A DNA stretch of 34,585 nt from the NCBI GenBank assembly GCA_002726595.1, contig PBTO01000110.1, positions 1-34,585 of the forward strand. Direction: 5' to 3'. The position numbers and the translations under genes are program-made. The notes under the pieces are model-generated. The model was not told the origin of the DNA. It saw only the letters and a program-made list of their open reading frames with translations, and did no database searches. This DNA comes from Gammaproteobacteria bacterium. GTDB taxonomy: Bacteria > Pseudomonadota > Gammaproteobacteria > Pseudomonadales > Pseudohongiellaceae. This document shows positions 1-8,726 of this stretch, in pieces (the first letter of the stretch is position 1; each line of letters starts with the position of its first letter).

Positions 1-205
1 TACTGTACCTTACTCTACCATACTCTACCTTATATTCCTCCTACCATACTACATTACTATTACCATATTACCATACTACCCCACGTGTAGTTGTATCATG
101 TTCAATGGATAGAGTATTATTAAGCAATTCAATTTGGCTATATATATCATCAATATACCCACCTGGGGCGTAATTCACCAAGTCACTCATACATTCTATT
201 GCACG
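1..205. other. Low-complexity/atypical window edge (TACC/TACT-rich, nearly G-free in the first ~80 nt, AT-rich to ~200)
   Basis: tactgtaccttactctaccatactctacc...ccatactacc; the RnfC reading frame stays open but its protein similarity appears to stop near here. Confidence 0.5.
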
Positions 206-868
206 ATTCAGCATTTCTATTGCATCTGGCTTATTGAGTTCAACGCCGATAACAACTTCCTCGGCGTCAAGTTTCTGGCGCACGATTTCTGCCCCTCTAA
301 GAAGGGCCTCCGGCTGTTCCAGCATCACTCGATGATCGTTGGTCAGAAAGGGTTCACACTCAGCGCCATTGATTAACAAGTAGCGAATATTCGCCCCATC
401 AGGGATGGAAAATTTCACGTGGGCAGGAAAGGCCGCACCACCCATGCCCACAATCCCGGCATCCTGTACCGCCTTGACAAAATCTTCTGCAGACATCGAA
501 CTCCAGTCGATTGGATCTCCTACTTCGGCCTGCTGTGAGGCATAGGGATCGGCTTCGATTTCTATTGCCTGGGCAAAGTTGCCATCGTAGGCGCGAAATT
601 CCCCGATCTCACTAACCCGACCGGTAACTGGACTGTGCAGAGAGCTTGAGACAAATCCACCCGGAGTGGCGATTAATTCCCCCCTTCGTACCCGTTGGTT
701 TTTCTCAACCACCGGTTTGCAGGGCACGCCGATATGCTGATTCAGCGGCATAACAAACTTTGTGCCAAAGGGAACCCGTTGAATCGGCAGATTCTGGGTT
801 TGTGCCTTCAGGTGCTGGGGATGGACGCCGTTTTGAAAGCTTTTGCTAAGGAGATTAAAAGGATTCAT
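68..868 (-). CDS. rnfC: RnfC-like electron transport complex subunit C, N-terminal part only (truncated or chimeric at window edge)
   Basis: FGTKFVMPLNQHIGVPCKPVVEKNQRVRRGELIA...SSLHSPVTGRV...GIVGMGGAAFPAHVK...LLINGAECEPFLTNDHRVMLE...VVIGVELNKPDAI are typical RnfC motifs; the expected downstream KYPxGxEKQLI and cysteine motifs are absent. Confidence 0.8.
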   Translation of the reverse strand: MNPFNLLSKSFQNGVHPQHLKAQTQNLPIQRVPFGTKFVMPLNQHIGVPCKPVVEKNQRVRRGELIATPGGFVSSSLHSPVTGRVSEIGEFRAYDGNFAQAIEIEADPYASQQAEVGDPIDWSSMSAEDFVKAVQDAGIVGMGGAAFPAHVKFSIPDGANIRYLLINGAECEPFLTNDHRVMLEQPEALLRGAEIVRQKLDAEEVVIGVELNKPDAIEMLNRAIECMSDLVNYAPGGYIDDIYSQIELLNNTLSIEHDTTTRGVVW

Positions 869-887
869 TTAGCCATATCGAGTTTTG

Positions 888-3800
888 CTAATCCGCCGGT
901 TCCGATCGCGCAGGTGCGTTGCTCACCAGACGCACGAGCTGACTGCGTACTTTTCCCGCCACCTCAGACCTGATACCGTCTCCCTGATCTTTAAGTTGCT
1001 GCTCATATTCCGCTCTGATCGTTGCGATTTCCGCCTCGTGTTCAGTCTGCACCTGCTTCCTGATCCGTTCCTCTACAGCCTCTGTAAATGGCGTAACAAC
1101 ACCTGCCAGTTCCTGCAAAACTTGCCAGGCGTTTGTGGCCGCTTCGGTGGCATTGATCAGTTGTTCATCGACATCCAGTTGAATTTTATCTTCACCCGAC
1201 TCGATGGTGATAAACGCGCTCTTGCCCTTGCGTCCTCTTTCATTCAGGCCGATATATTCAGCGAGTTCGACCCCATCATCCGCGTTGCTTGTCGGTTTAA
1301 AGTGACTGGAAAATCGCGCTTCGGTAGCTGCCCAATGGGCAATGGTGAAAGGCGCATCTTCTTCATCAGAGGGCGAGTCGTTGGCAGAGATGTCCAAACG
1401 GGTACCATGAACACCGGGCAGTTCAGGATTGTAGTTAAAGAGTGGAAATGCCAGGGATTGGGCCGAGAATTTTGCTTGTTGTAGAGTCAGGTATGACTCG
1501 AAGCCATGGCGTGCCGGGCTGGGCGTGTGAACACGGACAAACGCCGGTCCTGAATACTTGATCGCATCGGTAACACTTTGCTGATAATGATCAGGTCTGG
1601 CGATAGAAATCTGGGCTACATAGGCGGTTTGGCATGCCACTGCCATTAATCCGGTGTTCGTGCGACTATCCTGCGGTCGATCAGCCTTGCTTTGCAGGCC
1701 CAGATCGAGGTCCGTGAACGATATTATTTTGATCGGCAGGTCTGAACTCAGCGACCAGAGCAACTGGGCCAGACCGGCACCACCGAGTGTTTCATCATCG
1801 CCAACAATGAGCAGCGGTGGACAGATTTGCCTCTCTTCTTCAGACAGATCCTGCCATGTTAGTTGAGTGATTTCTGCCTTGCCAAACTCTACACCTGGTG
1901 GCTGCTCGATCTCAAGTCGCGCCAGGCGCAGCAGTGCAATGGCCTCGCAGGTCTCGCGCAGATGCCCTTCGAGCAAACCCGCGGCCATTGGCGATGTCTC
2001 ATTGGAAAAATCCACAGTCACTGGAGACTGGAATGCATTGTAGGGGAAGACCGCAGCCCAGGAGGTGATGTTGCCGTTGGCTATGGCCAATCCAAAGCGG
2101 GAACGGCCAAGCCCCTGTCTGCCACTGGTGAGTTGGGTTTGCAGATCTGCCAGACGTCTGGTGAGATCGAGCAAGCTGCTTAGCCGCGCGGTATCAACTG
2201 GAGTGACACCGATACTCGCCTCGACGCTTTTCGCTAGATCGCTCAGCTCAATTATCGGTGACTTGACATCATCGACGCTTTTTTCCAACTGATTCAGATC
2301 CTCGTCACTGATCTCGAGAGCCATCACTTTGCGAATCTCACCGCGAATTTCTTCGATTACACTGGCGATCTCTTCGGAAAAAGCGGTAATTGTTGGTTGC
2401 TGTTGGTATTCGGTAGCAGCAAGAACCATGCGCATAGCGATTTTTTCACCAGAACCAGCCTCTCCCCCATCACCGCCGGACATGCTCAAAAGGCAGTGGC
2501 GGGAAAGATTCAATGCTGCCATGTTATCGACATCATCTGAGCTGAAAACCCGATCGATAGTCTCCGAACTGGTGTCTGGCGTCATCATCCAGGTATTCCA
2601 GGCCTGGCGCGCACTGCTTACAGTCGCTTCATCCTGAATCTGAAACAGGATCGCCTCTTCGGCACAGACCTCCTCGCACAGACCGCAGTCCTTGCAGGAG
2701 TCAGGATTGATTACCAGCGACAAGAGTTCACCGCTGTCCTTGGTCTTGGCTTCGGCCTGTTCAAAGAGTACATCGGTAACGGAAACAGGAAGTGAGCCGA
2801 CTCCATCGCAGACTAAATCCAATGCTTCTTCGACCGCTTCCTGACGTTCCGGGGTAAGGTCCAGTTTTTCACTCAACCAGTCATAAGCCTCACGCAGCAC
2901 AATACCAGCGTTCGCACCCAGGCTCTGTATCCTGGCCTGGCTCAGTATTCGGGATGTCAATTGCTTGGCCAGTTGGCGTAGTGAATCCCCGCCGACTACC
3001 TTGATGCCATGATCGATAAGATTTGCCGGACTGATAGCCACCGGAGCAATAGCGCTGTCGGGACAAGCGGTCCAGCACTCACCACAGCCGGTGCACTTTT
3101 CCGGATCTATCTCTGGAAATCTACCGCGCTGATCGGAAAAATCCCTGAAGGTCGCACTCAGTGGTGCAATGCTGCCGCTAGCCAGATACGGATCTGGTGA
3201 AAAGCGTTCCGAGCTACCGCCTTGGTAGAAAATACCGACCTGATCCCAGAATCGCGGTACGCTATCGAATTGATTATCTTTTGCTGCCAGATGTTGCAGG
3301 GCGGTGGGGGCTGATTTGTTTTGAGCGGCCTGATTATCACCGGTGATTGATGGCAATGAATCAACATCCAGCGGGCTAACATTTTCAAATCCATTTTTGA
3401 ATAACTCGACCCGGGCTTCACGATTTTCTTCGGAAAGTGATTGCAGGGCTACACTGCGGATAGAAAATACCTTGCGCTCTTTCAATGTGGCTAACCCCGA
3501 CTGCACGATAGTGCCCAACACTGCACCTAGGGTAATTTCCTCTATATCGGATTGTGCCATGGAGGCCGGAATCGGAATGGAAAAGAGCTGGAGTGATTTT
3601 TGCTCCAGCACAGCGCTGTATGGCGCAAGCATTTGAGCTAGCTGCTCCCCTGCCACTTCGGGAACAATAATCTTGCCACCAGTGCGCAGCCGCTGGAGTG
3701 TGTCAGCATCGACCGCTACTATTTTCCCGTTACTACCCCGTGTCAGGCAGACAATATCAAGTGCAGCAAGATCGCCGGGATCAACCAGATCCACATTGGA

Positions 3801-5378
3801 ATGCAGCAGGAAGTCGCTACCTTGCTCCCCCCAGGCACCCTGTGACAGCCAGGGGCGAGATCGAACTGTTCCACCGTTTACCTGGTGGAGAATACTCGCT
3901 ACATTCTGTGTGATCTGATCATGGCCGCTTGCACCGCTGCGCAGTATTGCAAGCGAGATTGTTCCTTCAACAACTGCATCCGGCGAGCCGTCTTTTGACC
4001 GTAATCCTGTTTCTGCCACGTTAGGATACGCACGCTTAAGCTGGTCCTGCAAAACCTGTCGTTTCGGGTGCAGGGTATCCGCTTCGAAATCCATACCCAG
4101 ATGCAGGGTTGCAGTTTTTACTTTACTCACTGAAGAGGGTACCAGAGCAAGATCAATCGCACGCAAGGGCGCTCCGCCGATGCCGTATCTAACCGAATGG
4201 AGAACAGACGATAAGGAACCGGGCAACCGACGAAATTCGCGTAACAGTGGGGTCTCGGCACCGGGTGCCGGTAGTAATCGCTCCAACACAACAATGTTGG
4301 CTTTGCCATTGAGAAGAGAAGCCAATTCTTCGGCCGGAAATGGTCTCATGCAGGTCAATCCAATGACTCCGGTTTTGGGTAGAGAATCGGGAAGCGAATC
4401 TGCCACCGCAATAGCCGTTTCAACCGCGGCGCCCTGAGCGACAAAAACCGTCTGCGCACGCTCAAGCTTATTTTGGGTCAGCCGCCCATACTGTCGCCCG
4501 GTGATTTTGTAAAACTCGGCAAAAGTTTGCTCAAGCACTGCAACGAGTGCTTCCTCAAAATATACATTCTTACCGGCTGCACCCATGGCGTAGCTGTCTG
4601 AGTCGAAAGCAGCACCGGTAACTACCGGTCTGTCCACATCATGCCAGCGTGGTACGCTCAATCGCGTGTCGCCGAACAGCAGGCGCTGCGCCTCATTTGG
4701 AACGGGCAGTTCACTACTCGAAGCATCCAGCAAGCGCTTAACCTGTGACGGGCCCAGGATATTCACATCCTGCCATGACAGGGCTGTCTCCTCTGCATCC
4801 ATCGCAACCAGTCCAGGGACTAGCGTTGTCTCGGCAACACGACGGGCAATAAAAGTGAAGTCTGCTGCCTGCTGGGCGTTCTGGGCAAAAAGTGTAAACA
4901 CGCCAGTATCGCAGCTAAGGTGATAACCCTCATGACCACTGCCTGGCGCGATGCCGTGTCCAGACATGGCGTTGTTGGTGAGGTGAATGACGAGTGGTAA
5001 ATGACGACCGCTGGCGGTAAACAGCAGATCCTGAATTGCACCGATATTTTGCCCGGTCACAAATGCTGTTGCCCGTTTGCCTGCCAGCGACAAACCGATT
5101 GCACTGGCAACCGCTTCACGAGCACCTTTGGTTGCTATGGAAGTCAGCGGTTGATTAAAAACGTTTGAACCATTTTTCTCTATCTGTTCGTGCCAGGATT
5201 TTTCCAGATTGACATCCCCACCAAGTACGGCGCTCTCGCTGATAGCTGCCTCAGCGATAACTACCGCCCTGTTGCCGGTAAGAAGAGTGAGGATCTCATC
5301 TTCCGCGCCGTGGGTCGGTTTACTGTATTTCCGATATAGCCGTACAGCTATACCCGACAAACCGGTCAGCTCAGCCAT
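888..5378 (-). CDS. Large NifJ/pyruvate:ferredoxin oxidoreductase-like fusion (alpha-, gamma- and ferredoxin-like domains plus a degenerate beta/TPP-like domain)
   Basis: N-terminal PFOR alpha-like domain (TGNRAVVIAEAAI..., GIAPGSGHEGYHL), gamma-like domain (AILRSGASGHDQITQNVASIL), two 4Fe-4S motifs (CTGCGECWTACP, CKDCGLCEEVC), and a C-terminal beta-like domain lacking canonical catalytic motifs. Confidence 0.8.
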   Translation of the reverse strand: MAELTGLSGIAVRLYRKYSKPTHGAEDEILTLLTGNRAVVIAEAAISESAVLGGDVNLEKSWHEQIEKNGSNVFNQPLTSIATKGAREAVASAIGLSLAGKRATAFVTGQNIGAIQDLLFTASGRHLPLVIHLTNNAMSGHGIAPGSGHEGYHLSCDTGVFTLFAQNAQQAADFTFIARRVAETTLVPGLVAMDAEETALSWQDVNILGPSQVKRLLDASSSELPVPNEAQRLLFGDTRLSVPRWHDVDRPVVTGAAFDSDSYAMGAAGKNVYFEEALVAVLEQTFAEFYKITGRQYGRLTQNKLERAQTVFVAQGAAVETAIAVADSLPDSLPKTGVIGLTCMRPFPAEELASLLNGKANIVVLERLLPAPGAETPLLREFRRLPGSLSSVLHSVRYGIGGAPLRAIDLALVPSSVSKVKTATLHLGMDFEADTLHPKRQVLQDQLKRAYPNVAETGLRSKDGSPDAVVEGTISLAILRSGASGHDQITQNVASILHQVNGGTVRSRPWLSQGAWGEQGSDFLLHSNVDLVDPGDLAALDIVCLTRGSNGKIVAVDADTLQRLRTGGKIIVPEVAGEQLAQMLAPYSAVLEQKSLQLFSIPIPASMAQSDIEEITLGAVLGTIVQSGLATLKERKVFSIRSVALQSLSEENREARVELFKNGFENVSPLDVDSLPSITGDNQAAQNKSAPTALQHLAAKDNQFDSVPRFWDQVGIFYQGGSSERFSPDPYLASGSIAPLSATFRDFSDQRGRFPEIDPEKCTGCGECWTACPDSAIAPVAISPANLIDHGIKVVGGDSLRQLAKQLTSRILSQARIQSLGANAGIVLREAYDWLSEKLDLTPERQEAVEEALDLVCDGVGSLPVSVTDVLFEQAEAKTKDSGELLSLVINPDSCKDCGLCEEVCAEEAILFQIQDEATVSSARQAWNTWMMTPDTSSETIDRVFSSDDVDNMAALNLSRHCLLSMSGGDGGEAGSGEKIAMRMVLAATEYQQQPTITAFSEEIASVIEEIRGEIRKVMALEISDEDLNQLEKSVDDVKSPIIELSDLAKSVEASIGVTPVDTARLSSLLDLTRRLADLQTQLTSGRQGLGRSRFGLAIANGNITSWAAVFPYNAFQSPVTVDFSNETSPMAAGLLEGHLRETCEAIALLRLARLEIEQPPGVEFGKAEITQLTWQDLSEEERQICPPLLIVGDDETLGGAGLAQLLWSLSSDLPIKIISFTDLDLGLQSKADRPQDSRTNTGLMAVACQTAYVAQISIARPDHYQQSVTDAIKYSGPAFVRVHTPSPARHGFESYLTLQQAKFSAQSLAFPLFNYNPELPGVHGTRLDISANDSPSDEEDAPFTIAHWAATEARFSSHFKPTSNADDGVELAEYIGLNERGRKGKSAFITIESGEDKIQLDVDEQLINATEAATNAWQVLQELAGVVTPFTEAVEERIRKQVQTEHEAEIATIRAEYEQQLKDQGDGIRSEVAGKVRSQLVRLVSNAPARSEPAD

Positions 5379-6222
5379 ATCGCTCCCCTCTTACTTCAAG
5401 CTCCTCTTGCTCCTCAAACTGGTCTTTATCCAGCCACTTGATAGTGTTGGTGGCACAGCGAAAAATCACTTCCGGCTCACCTTTAATTGCACTGGCATAG
5501 TCGATAACGGGTAAACCATTCTCCATGGTGATGAGTCCGGGGCTTGCATCGAGGGCACATTTGCCGCAGGCGTCACAGGCGGTGGTACACAAAATAGTCG
5601 CTGCCTCACCTTGTAGTGGTGAGTTGCATTGCACGTAAAGCTTTTGACTGATTGGTAGTAATTCAAACAGATCTTTGGGGCAGGCATCGGTACAGTCCGG
5701 GCAGCCAGTGCAAAGATCGGTGTCGACCTGGGGCAGACCGTTGCTGTTCATGTGAATGGCATCGAAGGTACAGGCCACATCACAATCGCCCAGACCAATA
5801 CATCCCCAGGTACAGCCCTTGCCACCGCCGGATACCATCGCCGCGGCGCGGCATCCTTCGAATCCCTGGTACTCCGCTATCTGGTGTGCCTGTACACTGC
5901 CACCGCCGCACTTCATTCGTGCTACCAGCCGATCGTGCTCGCCGACATCCACGCCAAGATATTCCGCTACATTTTCAACTTCTTCTGCAGTCGATACGGT
6001 GCACTGACTCGGAGAAACCGCGCCCTCCACCAGCTTCTCTGCAAAGGGCAGACACCCCGGTTGACCGCAAGCGCCACAGTTGGTACCAGGCAATAGATTG
6101 TTGGTGCCGTCTATTCTGGGATCTTCATCGACTTTTAAATAACGATAAGAAAAAGCGATGATTACGCCAAAGAAGAGTCCAAGGCCCATCATGATTGCAG
6201 GTGCGATCAATACGCTGTTCAT
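5371..6222 (-). CDS. rnfB: RnfB-like electron transport complex subunit B, long multi-cluster type
   Basis: N-terminal TM segment (MNSVLIAPAIMMGLGLFFGVIIAFSYRYL), NCGACGQPGC...C, CTWGCIGLGDCDVAC, CTGCPDCTDACP, CTTACDACGKC; 8-bp ATGGCTGA overlap with the downstream CDS. Confidence 0.88.
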   Translation of the reverse strand: MNSVLIAPAIMMGLGLFFGVIIAFSYRYLKVDEDPRIDGTNNLLPGTNCGACGQPGCLPFAEKLVEGAVSPSQCTVSTAEEVENVAEYLGVDVGEHDRLVARMKCGGGSVQAHQIAEYQGFEGCRAAAMVSGGGKGCTWGCIGLGDCDVACTFDAIHMNSNGLPQVDTDLCTGCPDCTDACPKDLFELLPISQKLYVQCNSPLQGEAATILCTTACDACGKCALDASPGLITMENGLPVIDYASAIKGEPEVIFRCATNTIKWLDKDQFEEQEELEVRGERYG

Positions 6223-8654
6223 TAGTTAAAAGGCTCAGCCCGAGCGATCAGATCTTCCAGATCAGGCTCAGAGGAATCGAGTGGTTTGCCCGGATGAATG
6301 CATCGTGCCGGGCACATTTCCGCCGCCTCAACCATTTCAGCAAACGTCCCTGCTTTGGTATCGGCAATTATGGCCTGGCGATTGTCGTTGTACACGAACA
6401 TTTGTTTGTTGAGGTTCAGGCAGTCATCACAGGTAGTACAGAAGATTGAATCGATCCAGGGCTCATCAAAACTGACGTCGTCGTCATCCTCTTCTGTTGC
6501 AACCTCAGGTACTGCTTCTGGCTGGTCGGTGACCTCAGTCTCTGCTTTTGCAGTAACCGGTGGGGCGCTGGTTGTAGCTGGTGCCGGGGAGGTTGCTATT
6601 AGCGAATCGCTGGACAGATCAAGACCTACCAGCACATTGGTGAGCTTCGCCATGACCTCCGTGGTGGATTCTGTCTGGATCTGTTGCACAGTTTCCTCAT
6701 AGGCTTTTATAAGCTCTTCCCTCTCGCTTGCCGCTAGCTGCTGCTGTTCTTCGCGCGACTTTCTGAAGGCTTCTTCAACGTGAACATTTCTCACGCCTGC
6801 CAGGGATTGCAGCGACTGCCAGAAATTCAGCCGATCACGACAGGCAAAAACAAGCCGTCGGGAAACCACCAGTTTGTGCATTTGCTGGTGCTCATTAACC
6901 GCCCATATATGCGGAACCAGCCGGTTCTGATCTTCTGCACTGGCATTGAGATAGGCATCAACAGATACCAGATCCTCTGTTTCACAGCCATCGGGCACAA
7001 CCCGAAAGTGATCCAGAAGCTCAGGCTTGAGCAAGCAATAGTCTGCAAAGGTGAAGGCAAATTCCTCTTCAACCAACTCTTTTTGCGCGTTGGTGTAACT
7101 AACTGGATTCGAAGCCCAGTCATTTTCTGGACTGGGATTGCCAGAGAAATCCAGCCCGCCGGCATCATCCACCTGGCTCGGATCAAAATTGATATAGGGG
7201 TGGGCACGACTCTCAAGCGCCGCACTCGCCAATAACCATGGGTGAAGACTTTGGGATTCGGTGAAACCGGTGTTGATCAGGTGCAGGCAAGCCTGGTGAC
7301 TGCCGAGTGCTGCAGAAAAACCCGACAGAAGAGACTCCACTTTGGCGGCAGACACCTGATTGATTACTGCGTGTCTGTGACCGATGCCAAGATAGGCCAG
7401 TTCCAGTCGCTGACCGCCCAGAATATCTTCCGTTTGTCCGGGATTGGTGTGCGGATCGGTGTTGATCAGTATATGCACAGGCTTACCTGATCCCAGCAGC
7501 GCCGAAAATGCCTGCATGCCATCAGTTGATACATGCTCTGCAGATTCGAAAGCTATCACCGTGGGAATTAACTGCTTCTCGGCTTCGTCGAAGGCATCGG
7601 CGTCGAAAATCGCAAACCAGGAGTCATGGAATCTTTCGTCATAACTTTCTGTCAGTTCGAGCTCAGCCGTGCGCAGACTCGCAAACAATTTCGCTAAACC
7701 GTTGGCACTCTGTTCATGTATTTCCAGCGCTTTGGTGCAGGGATCATCAGACTCAATAATCGTTAATGCGCTGGCATCTTCAATTGAAAAACTGCCGGGT
7801 CTTGTAACCAGATGCAGGGCATTTTCCTCAATCTTAAATTTCCCGAGTGCTTTGATGATTGATTTGACCCGTTTGAGCCGCTTCGATTCCATTGGCACAG
7901 AGCCTTTGCCCCGGTGATTGACAACATCCGCCATGGAGGAATTGTTAAAAAACCGCGAAGCCTCACCGACAATTTCACCCTGCCCTTCCTTTTCGTCCTC
8001 AATCTTGACTAGTTGTTGCAGACCTCTGGTTGCCTTCTCAATGCGTCGGATCAATGTTTCGTGTTGCAACTGTGTTCGCTGACGCACTTTATGTTGCAGC
8101 AGATGCAGGGCGACATTGGGCCCATACGGCAACACGTGGCTTCCCTGCGGAATACCTGCAACGAGCGTGTCAAGATCAGCCTGTAATGTATTCTTGCTCG
8201 ACTCATCGAGGTTGATTTGCTTCTGCAGCGCCTGACCCGCCTCGGCAAGCAGATCTCTGGCCGATGTGGCGTAGTCCTGTCCTGAAACCTGATCTCGGGA
8301 GTAGGTCTCCAGCCAGTTGAGATTATCCCTGAGAATCCGTGCTGCGGTGTCATCCTCGGGTAAAGCGTCAGTTAAAAATTCATCGAGAGGTTTAGCCGCC
8401 AACTCGCCGTCCTCAGCGGGGGAAAGCAACAGGGGATATTCGTAGCGAAAACGGTGCAAATTGCGGAAATTATTTAGCAACAACGGCAGGTAGGCGCCGT
8501 CCGGCAAGGTTGTTGACGCAGTCGCCGTGGGTTCGCCAAGGTGAAATCGGCGCAACAAGTTGACAGTTTCCTGCAGCTCCTCGGTATCGAGTTCATCAGC
8601 GGGAGGAATATAAGGCTCATCTGGATTCGGTTGATTATGTACTGGCGAGTCCAT
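6222..8654 (-). CDS. 810-aa protein of unknown function with C-terminal 4Fe-4S ferredoxin domain and possible degenerate PFOR-beta-like region
   Basis: C-terminus CTTCDDCLNLNKQMFVYNDNRQAIIADTKAGTFAEMVEAAEMCPARCIHPGKP; internal SGKPVHILINTDPHTNPGQ...HAVINQVSAAKVESLLSGFSAA resembles PFOR beta; TAATG overlap with rnfB. Confidence 0.75.
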   Translation of the reverse strand: MDSPVHNQPNPDEPYIPPADELDTEELQETVNLLRRFHLGEPTATASTTLPDGAYLPLLLNNFRNLHRFRYEYPLLLSPAEDGELAAKPLDEFLTDALPEDDTAARILRDNLNWLETYSRDQVSGQDYATSARDLLAEAGQALQKQINLDESSKNTLQADLDTLVAGIPQGSHVLPYGPNVALHLLQHKVRQRTQLQHETLIRRIEKATRGLQQLVKIEDEKEGQGEIVGEASRFFNNSSMADVVNHRGKGSVPMESKRLKRVKSIIKALGKFKIEENALHLVTRPGSFSIEDASALTIIESDDPCTKALEIHEQSANGLAKLFASLRTAELELTESYDERFHDSWFAIFDADAFDEAEKQLIPTVIAFESAEHVSTDGMQAFSALLGSGKPVHILINTDPHTNPGQTEDILGGQRLELAYLGIGHRHAVINQVSAAKVESLLSGFSAALGSHQACLHLINTGFTESQSLHPWLLASAALESRAHPYINFDPSQVDDAGGLDFSGNPSPENDWASNPVSYTNAQKELVEEEFAFTFADYCLLKPELLDHFRVVPDGCETEDLVSVDAYLNASAEDQNRLVPHIWAVNEHQQMHKLVVSRRLVFACRDRLNFWQSLQSLAGVRNVHVEEAFRKSREEQQQLAASEREELIKAYEETVQQIQTESTTEVMAKLTNVLVGLDLSSDSLIATSPAPATTSAPPVTAKAETEVTDQPEAVPEVATEEDDDDVSFDEPWIDSIFCTTCDDCLNLNKQMFVYNDNRQAIIADTKAGTFAEMVEAAEMCPARCIHPGKPLDSSEPDLEDLIARAEPFN

Positions 8655-8726
8655 GATTAAGTTATATCCTCAATGGTCGTGTTACGGTTAGTTCCGATTT
8701 GATCCTGCAGCTTCGACATCACAAGC

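Noticed and set aside
134-5514. Numerous + strand ORFs antisense to rnfC/PFOR*/rnfB (e.g. 885-1484, 1863-2183, 2329-2637)
   Set aside because: They lie wholly within well-supported minus-strand genes and their translations resemble shadow frames with no recognisable domains.
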